A DNA stretch of 64,000 nucleotides, from contig NZ_JANBBE010000004.1 of NCBI RefSeq assembly GCF_024648825.1, positions 372,001 through 436,000 of the forward strand. The letters are read 5' to 3'. The notes beneath the pieces are model-generated. The model was not told the DNA's origin and made no database searches. It saw only the letters and a list, made by a program, of their open reading frames with translations. The DNA is from Lentzea californiensis. Its GTDB lineage: Bacteria; Actinomycetota; Actinomycetes; Mycobacteriales; Pseudonocardiaceae. This document shows, one piece after another, positions 28,301 through 37,458 of this stretch (position 1 is its first letter; each line of letters begins with the position of its first letter). The translations under genes were made by a program, and so were the position numbers.

Positions 28301-30253
28301 ACGCAGACCGAGGAGTTCACCGTCGTCGGCATCGGCGACATGTCCGGTGACGTGTTCGGCAACGGCATGATGCTGTCCGAGCACATCCGGCTCGTGGCCG
28401 CGTTCGACCACCGGCACGTCTTCATCGACCCGAATCCGGTCGCGGCCACGTCGTTCGCCGAGCGCGTGCGCCTGTTCAACGTGCCGCGCTCGTCGTGGGA
28501 CGACTACGACCGCTCGCTGATCAGCGAGGGCGGCGGCATCTTCCCGCTCACCGCCAAGTCGATCCCGATCTCCGAGCAGGCCCGCGTCGCGCTCGGGCTC
28601 GACGAGGGCGTCGTGAAGCTGTCCCCGCCGGAACTCAAGAAGGCGATCCTGCTCGCGCCGGTCGACCTGCTCTGGAACGGCGGCATCGGCACGTACGTCA
28701 AGGCGTCGACCGAGTCGCACGGCGACGTCGGCGACAAGGCGAACGACTCGATCCGCGTCAACGGTGACGAGCTGCGCGTCAAGGTCATCGGTGAGGGCGG
28801 CAACCTGGGCCTGACCCAGCGCGGCCGCATCGAGTTCGCACGCGCCGGCGGCAAGGTCAACACCGACGCGCTCGACAACTCCGCCGGCGTCGACTGCTCC
28901 GACCACGAGGTCAACATCAAGATCCTGCTGGACCAGCTGGTCCGGGAGGGGTCGCTGGAGCAGTTGCAGCGCAACGAGGTCCTCGCCGAGATGACCGACG
29001 AGGTCAGCGACCTCGTGCTGGCGGACAACTACTCGCAGAACAACGTCCTGGGCGTCAGCCGGGCGCACGCGGCCCCGATGCTGTCGGTGCACGCGCGCCT
29101 CACGGCCGACCTGGAGGCTCGCGGCGCGCTCAACCGCAAGCTCGAGGCACTGCCGAGCCCGGCGGAGTTCAAGGCGCTGGAGAAGAGGGGCGAAGGCCTC
29201 ACGTCGCCGGAGCTCGCCACGCTGCTCGCGTTCACGAAGCTCACGCTGAAGGAAGACCTGCTGGCGAGCGACATCCCGACGATCGACACGTTCACCCGCA
29301 AGCTCCCGGACTACTTCCCGAGCCTGCTGCGCGAACGCTTCGGCGCCGCGATCCCGAACCACCCGCTGGCGCGGCAGATCATCACGACGGTCGTCGTGAA
29401 CGAGGTCGTCGACGGCGGCGGCATCTCCTTCGCCTTCCGCCTGGCCGAGGAGATGAGCGCGTCGGTGACGGACGCGGTCCGCGCGTACGCCGTCGTCACC
29501 CAGGTCTTCGACCTGCCGTCGATCTGGCGCGAGATCGAGGCGCTGGACACCGTGGTGCCGACGGACGTCCAGGACAGCATGGTGCTGGAGACCCGCCGCC
29601 TGCTGGACCGCGCGTCCCGCTGGCTGCTCTCCAACCGTCCCCAGCCGCTCCCGGTCGGCTCCACGATCAACCGCTTCCGCGGCGTGGTCGAGGAGCTCAG
29701 CCCCTTCGCCTTCGAACTGTTGCAGGGCAAGGAACTGGACGTCGTCGCGGGCAAGGCCGACCGGTACGTCGAACAGGGCGTCCCGGCCGAGCTGGCCCGC
29801 AAGGTGGCCGCGCTGCTCTACATGTACGGCCTGCTCGACGTCACCGAGATCGCCGAGCTGGCCGAACGCGAGTTCGGCCCGACCGGCGGCGCGGGCCCGG
29901 AGCGCACGCACCGCGAGACGGCCGAGCTGTACTTCGCGCTGTCCGACCACCTCGACATCGACCACATGCTGGACTCGGTGACGAGCCTGGAGCGCGGCAA
30001 CCGCTGGCACGCCCTGGCGCGGCTGGCTCTCCGCGACGACTTCTACTCGTCGCTGCGGGCCATCTCCGTCGACGTGCTGAGGGCGAGCGACGAGGGCGAC
30101 ACGGCGACCGAGAAGATCTCCAAGTGGGAGCAGGCCAACGCTTCCCGCCTGGCCCGCGCGCGTGGCGCGCTGGAGGAGATCAACCGGGTCCACCAGCTGG
30201 ACCTCGCGACCCTGTCCGTCGCCGCCCGCCAGGTGCGGAGCATGGTCAGGTAG
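25310..30253 (+). CDS. NAD-dependent glutamate dehydrogenase, large (180 kDa) type
   Basis: 1647 residues. It converts glutamate to 2-oxoglutarate and ammonia with NAD+. The catalytic core is in the middle: GGLRWSDRREDFRTEVLGL (about 834), the lysine region VPVGAKGGFVVKKP, then the NAD-domain stretch GIGDMSGDVFGNGM (about 1008) and GEGGNLGLTQRGRIEFA. Long N-terminal ACT-like and C-terminal helical regions match the family first characterised in Streptomyces and Pseudomonas. ATG 25310 is chosen over an upstream in-frame GTG at 25259. A strong terminator follows. Confidence 0.95.
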   Translation: MTSTGAPTRTDDVSAAPAAGDGSPTASPEQVRDELIERAAANAPELADLIRLFYRHVPAEEVNDDDPVDLVGAVRSNYQLAESRVPGRAAVRILNPTRGNDGWQCPVTVVQVVTDDMPYLVDSVASELTRGGVQVQRVVHPIVVVRRDPVTGERTEVLPTADPADPPADALAESWMNIEVDLITDPDRARELETRLLSVLTDVREVVEDTDRMAATALQLAEQLEKEPSEATEDGSKLLRWLADGHFTFMGYRQYELVHEDGEPALRAVLASGLGVLRQDSLAARSLTAGPDNGVQALSPDLLVLTQASAQSSVHRSVYPYYVGVKTFDAEGNVSGEHRFLGIFSTTALHENVLDIPVIERRVRDVIHRAGFPLQSYSGQRMLEVIQNYPRTELFSVDAETLYQVTTGVIALAERRRLRLFLRRDPFGRFFSCLVYLPRDRYTTTSRLAMQEVLLAELGGLNLEYSARIGESALARVHFMVHTDPARTLEPDVHAIQAKLAEAVRSWDDRMVEAVVGGNGELGAESATEQGQRFATVFPEAYKEDFSAATGLEDYRRIEALVEGDLDMVFYVPENAEAGERRFKLFVTGEGITLSDVLPMLQRMGVIVVDERPYEIAREDGVQCWIYDFGLRIDKAALAQLSEADLDQVRVRFQDAFAAVWRGEAEVDRFNSLVLQAGLTWQQAAMLRAYAKYLRQAGTPYSQDYIEDAVLGHTSVAIALVALFEARFDPRLDDATRADRTETMVVETGKLIDDVTSLDADRILRNLLTLINATLRTNYFFRDADGNARPYLSVKLDPQSIPDLPQPRPKFEIFVYSPRVEGVHLRFGSVARGGLRWSDRREDFRTEVLGLVKAQAVKNAVIVPVGAKGGFVVKKPIAPTGDPGIDRENFMSEGIACYKMFISGLLDLTDNLVNNEVVPASQVVRYDADDTYLVVAADKGTATFSDIANGVSQSYGFWLGDAFASGGSIGYDHKAMGITAKGAWESVKRSFRELGVDTQTEEFTVVGIGDMSGDVFGNGMMLSEHIRLVAAFDHRHVFIDPNPVAATSFAERVRLFNVPRSSWDDYDRSLISEGGGIFPLTAKSIPISEQARVALGLDEGVVKLSPPELKKAILLAPVDLLWNGGIGTYVKASTESHGDVGDKANDSIRVNGDELRVKVIGEGGNLGLTQRGRIEFARAGGKVNTDALDNSAGVDCSDHEVNIKILLDQLVREGSLEQLQRNEVLAEMTDEVSDLVLADNYSQNNVLGVSRAHAAPMLSVHARLTADLEARGALNRKLEALPSPAEFKALEKRGEGLTSPELATLLAFTKLTLKEDLLASDIPTIDTFTRKLPDYFPSLLRERFGAAIPNHPLARQIITTVVVNEVVDGGGISFAFRLAEEMSASVTDAVRAYAVVTQVFDLPSIWREIEALDTVVPTDVQDSMVLETRRLLDRASRWLLSNRPQPLPVGSTINRFRGVVEELSPFAFELLQGKELDVVAGKADRYVEQGVPAELARKVAALLYMYGLLDVTEIAELAEREFGPTGGAGPERTHRETAELYFALSDHLDIDHMLDSVTSLERGNRWHALARLALRDDFYSSLRAISVDVLRASDEGDTATEKISKWEQANASRLARARGALEEINRVHQLDLATLSVAARQVRSMVR

Positions 30254-30268
30254 GAGCACGAACGAGAA

Positions 30269-30304
30269 CCGGGGCGCCGCGGAATCCCCTCCGCGGCGCC
30301 CCGG
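30269..30304. terminator. strong hairpin terminator after NAD-glutamate dehydrogenase
   Basis: 14-bp perfect stem CCGGGGCGCCGCGG (30269-30282) with CCGCGGCGCCCCGG (30291-30304), 8-nt loop, followed by TCGTTT. It lies between convergent genes and can serve both directions. Confidence 0.85.
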
Positions 30305-30309
30305 TCGTT

Positions 30310-30807
30310 TCAGACGACCTGCTCCAGCTCCGCGCGCTGGGCGATCGCGCGACCGAGCCAATGCCGCCCGACCACGACGAGCAGCGCGACACCGATCGCC
30401 GCGACCGTCCCGGCAGCGGACCCCATCCACAGGCCCAGGACCTCCATGCCGTCCGCGGGCGAGGGGATCTCGGCGAACGTGACGTAGACGAACAACCAGG
30501 CGAGCACAGCGGCCCCGGCGGCGATGGCACCGATCGCGACGCTGGTCCACGTGAGCGAACCGGACTCGAACACGGTGCCCTCGCCCGCTCGGTGCAGCAT
30601 CCCTCCCAGCGCCACCGCCAGAACCTGAAGGCATGCGACGAAAATGATCGCGGAAGCCACGAACGGCACCCGCACCGCTTCGTAGGGCGGGAAGAGGTCG
30701 ACCTCGTTCGCCGCGGTCGCCGGGATCACCGCGACCTGGGCGAACAGGCCACCGAGGACCGCGAAGGCGAGCAGGGCCTGCAGGAAGAACACCACGACGC
30801 GAGACAT
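30310..30807 (-). CDS. DUF2975-type membrane protein
   Basis: 165 residues with four hydrophobic helices (about 4-26, 46-72, 86-110, 122-148) and a cytoplasmic basic tail. The layout fits DUF2975, a small membrane family that often sits beside an XRE-type regulator; no such regulator lies next to it here. Role unknown. It is convergent with the dehydrogenase and separated from it by the shared terminator. Confidence 0.7.
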   Translation of the reverse strand: MSRVVVFFLQALLAFAVLGGLFAQVAVIPATAANEVDLFPPYEAVRVPFVASAIIFVACLQVLAVALGGMLHRAGEGTVFESGSLTWTSVAIGAIAAGAAVLAWLFVYVTFAEIPSPADGMEVLGLWMGSAAGTVAAIGVALLVVVGRHWLGRAIAQRAELEQVV

Positions 30808-30892
30808 AGATCGAGTATCGAGAGCTGCCTATCGCTTTTCAATCGGCCGGTGTGGAGGTCCTGTGAAGGTCGGTCAACGGTAGGGTCCCTGC

Positions 30893-31324
30893 ATGGGTGT
30901 CTTCGTCACTGGTGTGCGGCCTCGATGGTCGGACATGGATGCGTTCGGCCACGTCAACCACGCGAACACGGTGACGTTGCTGGAAGAAGCCCGGATCGAG
31001 CTGCTGTTCACCGAGGCCGCCCGCCACGGGGTCAAGGAACTGGCCGAGGGCATGGTCGTGGCGAAGCTCGTGGTCGAGTACCTCGCGCCGATCGTGTTCA
31101 CCGGCGAGAGCGTCCTGGTGGAGATGTCGGTGCGGGAGCTGAAGTCCGCGTCGCTGACGCTCGACTACGTGGTGCGTAGCAGCCGTGACGCGGACAGCCC
31201 GGTGGTGGTCAGGGCGGAGACGCTCATGGCGCCCTACAACGTGACGACAGCACGACCGCGCAGGCTGACCGAGGCCGAGCGCGACTTTCTCGCCGGGTGG
31301 CGTGCAGGGGGAAATGGTGCCTGA
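30893..31324 (+). CDS. acyl-CoA thioesterase, hotdog fold (4HBT family)
   Basis: 143 residues. The N-terminal block RWSDMDAFGHVNHANTVTLLEEAR contains the catalytic-region Asp and HVNH motif of the 4-hydroxybenzoyl-CoA thioesterase-like group, followed by VVEYLAPIVFTGES. Expected to hydrolyse a small acyl-CoA in the cytoplasm; substrate unknown. TAGGGT ends 6 nt before the ATG, so the message is probably leaderless. It overlaps the next gene by 11 bp. Confidence 0.9.
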   Translation: MGVFVTGVRPRWSDMDAFGHVNHANTVTLLEEARIELLFTEAARHGVKELAEGMVVAKLVVEYLAPIVFTGESVLVEMSVRELKSASLTLDYVVRSSRDADSPVVVRAETLMAPYNVTTARPRRLTEAERDFLAGWRAGGNGA

Positions 31325-31943
31325 GCTGGTGTTGGCCGACGCGGCCGAGAGAGACGACCTCGGGGCGTTCGCCGCGCGGGCCGTGCGGCTCGATGCGCAG
31401 ACCGTGGTGCGGCTGCGCAACCGCGACGAGAAACTGGTCGACGCGTGGGTGGCCACGCCGTTCGACGCGCTCGCGACGCGAACCGTTGCGGGACAAGCGA
31501 TTCCGGCGGACGTCACGGTGTCCGGCTCGGAGCTGCTGACGGGCCTCGCGGTGATGCGCGACGAACGCATCGATCCGGGCCCTGCCAAGGACCTGATGTG
31601 GCGCTCGGCCCTGCCGCCCACCGACGGCTGGCTGATGGTCGACCGGCTGCCGGTCGAGGTCGTCGCCAAGCTGGCGGACGAGGGTGTCGAGGTGGCGCGT
31701 GAGAACACCGGGCCACAGGGCACGCCGCCGGCCTCGTTGCTGGACCAGACGGTGCTGACCGTCAGCGGGTCCGGCTTGGACGTCAAGATCCCGCTGCGGA
31801 TCCTGTTCGCGTTGTCGGGCATGGGTTTCCTCGGCGAGGACGGCGACGTGCGGGTGACCGGGACCGACTCGTGGGTGCGGATCGACGCACGCTACGGCGC
31901 GGTCGTCCGGCGCCGCCACTCCATGCTGCCGCTGCTGGTCTGA
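31314..31943 (+). CDS. conserved hypothetical protein
   Basis: 209 residues from ATG 31314 (GTG 31317 and 31302 are alternatives). A cytoplasmic protein with no recognised motif; internal SALPPTDGWLMVDRLPVEVV and SGMGFLGEDGDVRVTG look conserved. It overlaps the thioesterase end by 11 bp, so the two are co-translated and probably share a pathway. A bidirectional terminator follows. Confidence 0.75.
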   Translation: MVPELVLADAAERDDLGAFAARAVRLDAQTVVRLRNRDEKLVDAWVATPFDALATRTVAGQAIPADVTVSGSELLTGLAVMRDERIDPGPAKDLMWRSALPPTDGWLMVDRLPVEVVAKLADEGVEVARENTGPQGTPPASLLDQTVLTVSGSGLDVKIPLRILFALSGMGFLGEDGDVRVTGTDSWVRIDARYGAVVRRRHSMLPLLV

Positions 31944-31952
31944 CCCTCCGGA

Positions 31953-31998
31953 ACGCGAAACAGCGCCCTGGGCCACGGCCTGGGGCGCTGTTTCGCGT
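31953..31998. terminator. bidirectional hairpin terminator
   Basis: 16-bp perfect stem ACGCGAAACAGCGCCC (31953-31968) with its complement at 31983-31998; the loop contains a further GGCC pairing. The A/T-rich outer part gives TTTCGCG on both strands. It lies between two converging genes. Confidence 0.8.
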
Positions 31999-32006
31999 GC
32001 AAGGAC

Positions 32007-33599
32007 TCAGACGAGCCAGACGGCCGTGTCCGGCGGCAGCTGGTCGCCGTCCATCGGACCGGACGACAGCAGCACCTGGCCGGGAGGCAGCGGCACGGAC
32101 GCGCCCGAGGTGTTCAGGGCGCAGATCAGCCCGCCACCCTTGCGCCGGAACGCGAAGCAGCCGGCCGGGGCGCCGTACCACTCGAGCTCCTCACCGGCGA
32201 AGCCCGCGTTGGACTTCCGGTGCTCCAACGCCTCGCGGTAGAGCGAGAGCATCGAGCCCGGGTCCTCCAGCTGCGCCTCGGCCGTGAGGTGGTCCCACTC
32301 GTTCGGCTGCGGCAGCCAGGTGTTCACGGCCGTGGAGAACCCGAACGGCGGGCTGGTGCCCTCCCACGGGATCGGCACGCGGCAACCGTCGCGGCCGCGC
32401 TCGGTGTGCCCGGATCGCTCCCAGGTCGGGTCCTGCAGGGCCCAGTCCGGCAGCTCCACGTTGGGCAGACCGAGCTCTTCGCCGTTGTAGAGGTAGATCA
32501 CGCCCGGCAGCGCCAGCTCGACCAGCGTCATCGCGCGGGCCCGCTGCTCGCCCAGCGCGCCGCCGCCGTAGCGGGTCACGTGACGCACGACGTCGTGGTT
32601 CGACAACGTCCACGTCGCGGGCGTGCCGGTCAGGGCGACCGCGGCCAGCGAGTGCTCGATGGCCGTGCGGACGGCGTCGGCGTCGAAGCCGGCCTCGACC
32701 AGCCGGAAGTTGAAGCCCAGGTGCAGCTCGTCGGGACGGACGTAGGCGGCGAAGCGCTCGTCGTCCTTCACCCAGATCTCGCCGACGGCCATGGTGCCGG
32801 GGTAGCCGTCCATGACCTTGCGGATCATGCGGTGGATCTCGTGCACGCCGTCGTTGTCGAAACGCGGGTCGTGCACGTCGTCGGACAGCACGCCCGGGAC
32901 CTGGGTTCGGATCTCCATGTCGGGCAGGCCTTCGGGCTTGGCCATGCCGTGCGCCACGTCGATGCGGAAGCCGTCGACACCGCGGTCCAGCCAGAACCGC
33001 AGCGTGCGCTCCAGGTCGGCGCGGACCTCCGGGTGCTCCCAGTTGAGGTCGGGCTGCTCCGGCGCGAACAGGTGCAGGTACCACTGGCCGTCCGGCACGC
33101 GGGTCCACGCGGGGCCGCCGAAGACGGACGTCCAGTTGTTCGGCGGTTGCGAGCCGTCGAAGCCGCGGCCCTCGCGGAAGATGTAGCGGGCGCGCTCCAT
33201 GCTGCCCGGACCGGCCTGCAGGGCCTCCTGGAACCACTCGTGCAGGTCGCTCGAGTGGTTCGGCACCAGGTCGACCGTCACGCGGATGTTGTGCTCGTGC
33301 GCGTCGGCAACCAGCCGGTCGAACGCGGCCAGGTCGCCGAAGATCGGGTCGACGTCGCGCGGGTCGGCCACGTCGTAGCCGTGGTCGGCCATCGGTGAGC
33401 GGTAGAACGGGGTGAGCCACAAGGCGTCGACCCCGAGCAGCTCCAGGTAGCCGAGGCGGGAACGGATGCCGTCGAGGTCACCGACGCCGTCGCCGTTGGA
33501 GTCGGCGAACGAACGCACGTAGACCTGGTAGAAGACGGCGTCACGCCACCAGGCGGACTCTTCGGCGATCTCGGGGGTGAGGTCGGAGGATCGGCGCAC
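32007..33599 (-). CDS. glycoside hydrolase family 13 enzyme (alpha-glucosidase/oligo-glucosidase type)
   Basis: 530 residues. The GH13 conserved regions are present in order: YQVYVRSFADSNGDGVGDLDGI, DLVPNHSS, GVDGFRIDVAHG with the nucleophile Asp near 213, GEIWV with the acid/base Glu near 276, and TLSNHDVVRH with the third Asp near 335, followed by a C-terminal beta domain. The NGDGVGDL calcium-like loop and lack of signal peptide favour a cytoplasmic oligo-1,6-glucosidase, trehalose-related or alpha-glucosidase enzyme. Exact substrate cannot be fixed. GTG start at 33599. Confidence 0.92.
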   Translation of the reverse strand: MRRSSDLTPEIAEESAWWRDAVFYQVYVRSFADSNGDGVGDLDGIRSRLGYLELLGVDALWLTPFYRSPMADHGYDVADPRDVDPIFGDLAAFDRLVADAHEHNIRVTVDLVPNHSSDLHEWFQEALQAGPGSMERARYIFREGRGFDGSQPPNNWTSVFGGPAWTRVPDGQWYLHLFAPEQPDLNWEHPEVRADLERTLRFWLDRGVDGFRIDVAHGMAKPEGLPDMEIRTQVPGVLSDDVHDPRFDNDGVHEIHRMIRKVMDGYPGTMAVGEIWVKDDERFAAYVRPDELHLGFNFRLVEAGFDADAVRTAIEHSLAAVALTGTPATWTLSNHDVVRHVTRYGGGALGEQRARAMTLVELALPGVIYLYNGEELGLPNVELPDWALQDPTWERSGHTERGRDGCRVPIPWEGTSPPFGFSTAVNTWLPQPNEWDHLTAEAQLEDPGSMLSLYREALEHRKSNAGFAGEELEWYGAPAGCFAFRRKGGGLICALNTSGASVPLPPGQVLLSSGPMDGDQLPPDTAVWLV

Positions 33600-33656
33600 G
33601 GGGGGTCATCCTGCCATTCGTCTCGCTGCTAAAGGACCCGAACGGGTGATGGGCGG

Positions 33657-34058
33657 TCAGGAGAAGCTGTTCATCAAGCTGTTCGCCGCCATCTCCATGT
33701 AGTCCCAGAGCTGCTTGCGGTGAGCCTCGTCCAAGCCGGCCTCGTCGACGGCGATCCTCATGCAGCGCAGCCACGCGTCCCGCTCGATCGGTCCGATCTT
33801 GAACGGGACGTGACGCATCCGCAGCCTCGGGTGGCCCCGGTTGTCCGAGTAGGTGTGGGGTCCGCCCCAGTACTGCACCAGGAACAGCCGCAGCCGCTCC
33901 TCCGCAGGTCCGAGGTCCTCTTCCGGGTAGAGCGGGAGGAGGACGTCGTCGGCCTTCACCTCTTGGTAGAAGCGCGCGACGATGCGGTGGAACGTCTCCT
34001 CGCCACCGACCTGTTCGAAGAAGCTCACGGGGTTTCCCACGTACCCATCCTGACTCAC
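33657..34058 (-). CDS. glbO: group II truncated haemoglobin (GlbO type)
   Basis: 133 residues from GTG 34058; a longer ATG start at 34136 adds an unlikely tail. Seen are [22 protein letters not shown], the PLYPEEDL turn, FLVQYWGGP with the conserved Tyr-Trp pair, and [16 protein letters not shown] carrying the proximal His. The WG residues mark group II, which binds O2 in actinobacteria. It is third in a same-strand run after prolyl oligopeptidase and MscS. Confidence 0.92.
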   Translation of the reverse strand: MSQDGYVGNPVSFFEQVGGEETFHRIVARFYQEVKADDVLLPLYPEEDLGPAEERLRLFLVQYWGGPHTYSDNRGHPRLRMRHVPFKIGPIERDAWLRCMRIAVDEAGLDEAHRKQLWDYMEMAANSLMNSFS

Positions 34059-34158
34059 GAGGGCCACCGCCTGCAGGCCGCCCCGGCTGTTGGCTCCGCC
34101 ATAGGGTTGTGAACTGGCAGGACGCCGGATGATCATCGTCTCGAATGGGTGTTCTAAC

Positions 34159-35061
34159 TCACTTGGCGGTGAAGCCGGCCTCCTCGAGGGCGGGCATCAG
34201 TTGCGCGCGCAGGTTGCGCTGGACCGCCCACTGGCGGCCGGGGCGCGTCTTCGCGGTGACCCGCAGGGTGATGCCCTCCGGCGTGAACTTCTCGACGCCG
34301 AGCACCTCGGGCTTGGCCGTGATGTCCGCCTTCAGCGGGTCCTTGTCGGCCACCTCGGCGACCTTGCGCTCCAGCACCTGGGTGGCCTCGACGAGGTTCG
34401 CGCCGTAGCTCAGCGGCAGGTCGACGACGGCGACCGCGAAGCCCTGCGACGAGTTGCCGACGCGCAGGATCTCGCCGTTGCGGACGTACCAGACCGTGCC
34501 GCCGGTGTCCCGGATCGTGGTGGTGCGCAGCGCGACGGCCTCGACGGTGCCGGTCGCGGGGCCGAGGTCGACGACGTCGCCGACGCCGTACTGGTCCTCC
34601 AGCAGCATGAACATGCCGGCCAGGAAGTCCTTCACCAGGTTCTGGGCGCCGAAACCGATGGCGACGCCCAGGATGCCCGCGGAGGTCAGGATCGGCGTGA
34701 TGTTGATGTCCACCACGATCAGGATCTCGAGGAAGGCGATGCCGAAGATCAGGATCGTGACGATCGACTTCAGCACGGAGCCGATCGTGCGGGCGCGCTG
34801 CTCGCGGCGCTCGGAGATGAGGTTCCCGAGCGCCTGCGGAGCGCGTTCCCGCAACGGCTTGAGCAGGCCCGGCTTCTTGCCTTCCTTGCCGGGCGTGGTG
34901 ATCCGGTCGATGACCTTGCGCAGCAGAGCCCTGATCACGAAGGCGGCGATCAGGATCACAACGATCTTGACCGCGCCGGTGATGATCACCGCGCCGTACT
35001 TGTCGACGAAGGTGACCGCCTCGGCGGCCTTGTTCGTGACGTCATCCACGGGACTGGTCAC
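34159..35061 (-). CDS. small-conductance mechanosensitive channel (MscS family)
   Basis: 300 residues. Helices at about 24-47 and 100-118 precede the pore helix with the Gly/Ala pattern [26 protein letters not shown], then the beta domain [26 protein letters not shown] typical of MscS. It releases solutes on osmotic downshift. Start is GTG 35061 with GGAGGG upstream, 14 bp after the prolyl oligopeptidase stop. The two C-terminal domains are complete. Confidence 0.95.
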   Translation of the reverse strand: MTSPVDDVTNKAAEAVTFVDKYGAVIITGAVKIVVILIAAFVIRALLRKVIDRITTPGKEGKKPGLLKPLRERAPQALGNLISERREQRARTIGSVLKSIVTILIFGIAFLEILIVVDINITPILTSAGILGVAIGFGAQNLVKDFLAGMFMLLEDQYGVGDVVDLGPATGTVEAVALRTTTIRDTGGTVWYVRNGEILRVGNSSQGFAVAVVDLPLSYGANLVEATQVLERKVAEVADKDPLKADITAKPEVLGVEKFTPEGITLRVTAKTRPGRQWAVQRNLRAQLMPALEEAGFTAK

Positions 35062-35075
35062 CTGGTCGTGCCCTC

Positions 35076-37172
35076 CTACAACTCCATGCCGGTGGCATTC
35101 GCGAGAAACGTCAGCTGGTCCACGGCGAGAGCCACCGTCCGGCTGACGGACCGGCCCGCGTGACCGACCTCGGTCTCGCGGCGGATCAGCACGGGGTGCT
35201 TGGTCGGATCACTTGACGAAGCGTGCTGCAGTGCCGCGCACATCTTCCTGGCGTGGTTGGGGTCCACACGAGAATCCGACTCGAACACCGTGAACAACAC
35301 AGAAGGGTACTCAACGTCCGTTACCACTCGGTGATAAGGCGAGTAGGAGAGCAGCCAGCCCAGCTCCTCGGAAACGCTTGCGCTGCCGTACTCGTCGGCC
35401 CACAACCGTCCGAGCAGGAACTTCTCGTAGCGCACCATGTCGAGCAGTGGCGCTGAGCACACCACGGCCGCGTAGAGCTCGGGGCGCTGGGTCAGCGCGG
35501 CGCCCACGAGCAGGCCGCCGTTGGACCCTCCCATGATCGACAGTTGCTGCGGCGTGGTCCACCCGTCGCGGATCAGGCGCTCCGCCGCGGCGTGGAAGTC
35601 GTCGAACACGTTCTGCTTGTTGGCGCGCATACCGGCGACGTGCCAGTCCTCGCCTTCCTCGTCGCCGCCGCGCAACGACACGTGCACCCACACGCCGCCC
35701 GCCTCTACCCACGCGAGCGTGGTCGCGCTGTAGCCCGGGCCGCGGCCGATCGCGAAGCCGCCGTAGCCGGTGAGCAGTGCGGGACGGGGCAGGTCGGGCT
35801 TCTGCTCGCCGCTGACGACGAACATGTGGACCGTCGTGCCGTCCTTGGAGGCGTACGCGATCTGCTGCGTCGTCACGGCCGGCAGTTCGACGCGGCCGGG
35901 CGCGGCCTCGTGCAGCACCGTTTCACCCGTGGCCTTCGAGAACCGGAACACCGACTGCGGCGTCACGAAGTCCGTCCACCCGAACCACAGCGTGTCCTGG
36001 TCATGGGGCGTCTGGGCGTCCACAACGGACATGCCGTGCAGCGAACCGGTGCCGGGCAGCGGGATCTCCCGCTTGTACGCACCGGTCGCGGCGTCGTGCA
36101 GGTGCAGTTCGGACACCGCGTGCCTGGTGCGCAGGACGACCAGGTCGCCGTTGAGCCAGCGCACCCCGTCGAGGACCGAGTCCGGTTCCTCGGCGATGAG
36201 CTCGGTCCACTCGGTGGGGTTCGCCGGGTCGGCCACGCACAGCCGCTGCCGGGGCGCGCCGTGGTTGGTGTGCAGGTAGAGCCTGCCGTCGCGGGCGACG
36301 GACGCCGAGCACTGCACGCCGGCCTCGGTCAGGACCACGGGCACGAGCGCGCCGTCGCCGTGCAGGTCCGCGATCCACACGGAGTCGTGCTTCAGCGTGC
36401 TGGGGGAGCCGCTCACGACCAGCCAGCGGCCGTCGTGCGAGAGGTTCAGCGAGTAGTAGAAGGTGTGCGCCTCGCCGTCGCCGTGCACGTTGAGGTCCGT
36501 GTCCGGGTCCGTGCCGACGCGGTGACGCCACACGCGGCGGTGGAACAGCTTCTCGTCCTCGGGCAGCAGGGCCGGGTCGAGCTGGCGGACGTAGAAGAAC
36601 TCCTCGCCGCCAGGCAACCAGCCGATCGAGGAGTAGCGGCAGCGGTCGATCGGGCCCTCGAGGTGCTCGCCCGTCGCGACGTCCATGACGTGCAGCAGCG
36701 AGTGCTCGTTGCCGCCGACGGACACCTGGTAGGCGAGGCGCTCGCCTTCGAGGCTGGGAGACCAGCCGTCCAGGGTGGTCCGGCCGGACGGGTCGAGGGT
36801 GCTCACGTCGAGGAGCACGCGCTCGGTGCCGTCGCTCTCGCGCACCATGACGACCGGGTGGTCCTGTTCGGGGCCGCGGCGGGTGAAGAACGCCCTGCCC
36901 GCGCGCCAGGTCGGCGTGGACACCGAACCCGTGCGCATCAGCTCCTTGAGGCGCTCGCCCAGGCGTGCACGGCCGGGCATCGCGTCCAGCCAGGAGCGTG
37001 CGAGCACGTCCTGCGCCTGCGACCACTCCGCGGTGCGGGGGTCTGCCGTGTCCTCGAGCCAGCGGTACGGGTCCGCGACTTCGCGCCCGTGGATCTGCTC
37101 GGCGAGGTTTAGCCGCTCGGCGATCGGGTAGGCGATCGTCGCAGGCAGTGGAGTGGAAGGTGCCTCTGTCAC
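35076..37172 (-). CDS. prolyl oligopeptidase family serine peptidase (S9)
   Basis: 698 residues from GTG 37172. The N-terminal segment ADPYRWLED is the classic S9A signature; a seven-bladed propeller region follows, then the catalytic domain with GGSNGGLL (Ser near 549), SDSRVDP with the Asp, and GHAG with His near 670. It cleaves short proline-containing peptides in the cytoplasm. No signal peptide. First gene of a same-strand run with mscS and glbO. Confidence 0.93.
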   Translation of the reverse strand: MTEAPSTPLPATIAYPIAERLNLAEQIHGREVADPYRWLEDTADPRTAEWSQAQDVLARSWLDAMPGRARLGERLKELMRTGSVSTPTWRAGRAFFTRRGPEQDHPVVMVRESDGTERVLLDVSTLDPSGRTTLDGWSPSLEGERLAYQVSVGGNEHSLLHVMDVATGEHLEGPIDRCRYSSIGWLPGGEEFFYVRQLDPALLPEDEKLFHRRVWRHRVGTDPDTDLNVHGDGEAHTFYYSLNLSHDGRWLVVSGSPSTLKHDSVWIADLHGDGALVPVVLTEAGVQCSASVARDGRLYLHTNHGAPRQRLCVADPANPTEWTELIAEEPDSVLDGVRWLNGDLVVLRTRHAVSELHLHDAATGAYKREIPLPGTGSLHGMSVVDAQTPHDQDTLWFGWTDFVTPQSVFRFSKATGETVLHEAAPGRVELPAVTTQQIAYASKDGTTVHMFVVSGEQKPDLPRPALLTGYGGFAIGRGPGYSATTLAWVEAGGVWVHVSLRGGDEEGEDWHVAGMRANKQNVFDDFHAAAERLIRDGWTTPQQLSIMGGSNGGLLVGAALTQRPELYAAVVCSAPLLDMVRYEKFLLGRLWADEYGSASVSEELGWLLSYSPYHRVVTDVEYPSVLFTVFESDSRVDPNHARKMCAALQHASSSDPTKHPVLIRRETEVGHAGRSVSRTVALAVDQLTFLANATGMEL

Positions 37173-37246
37173 CTTGTCAAGAGTAGCGGCTCTTGAAAAC
37201 CATCTCCGATAGGGAGCTCGTTCACCCCAGGTTCGATCACACATCC

Positions 37247-37272
37247 GTGACACGTCACTTATCACACGTGAT
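37247..37272. promoter_or_regulatory. two adjacent short inverted repeats
   Basis: GTGACACGTCAC (37247-37258) and ATCACACGTGAT (37261-37272) are each 5-bp arms around a central AC, start-to-start 14 bp apart, followed by a run of T. They lie between the divergent prolyl oligopeptidase and HNH genes and may bind a regulator; alternatively the second plus the T-run is a weak terminator. Confidence 0.4.
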
Positions 37273-37458
37273 TTTTTCCTGGTAAGTGTGGTCTCCTATG
37301 GCTGAACCGGTGGAGGTGGTCGCGTGCCAGACCGACAACCGACCCCTATCGGCGGCTCGTCACCAGGCGAGACGGCGCCGACGGTCCTCCCATGCCGAAA
37401 TCAGCCCGAGCTGCGGGCGGTGCCGGATGTGGATCGAGACGGGGGAGGTTCCGGTCCG

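Noticed and set aside
24935..30634. Two long minus-strand frames (948 and 854 codons) opposite NAD-glutamate dehydrogenase
   Set aside because: Same shadow effect; the plus-strand enzyme has all family motifs.
37324..37458. N-terminal extension of the HNH protein
   Set aside because: The added residues are low-complexity and unlike the conserved family start; ATG 37459 has a good GGGGGAGG box.
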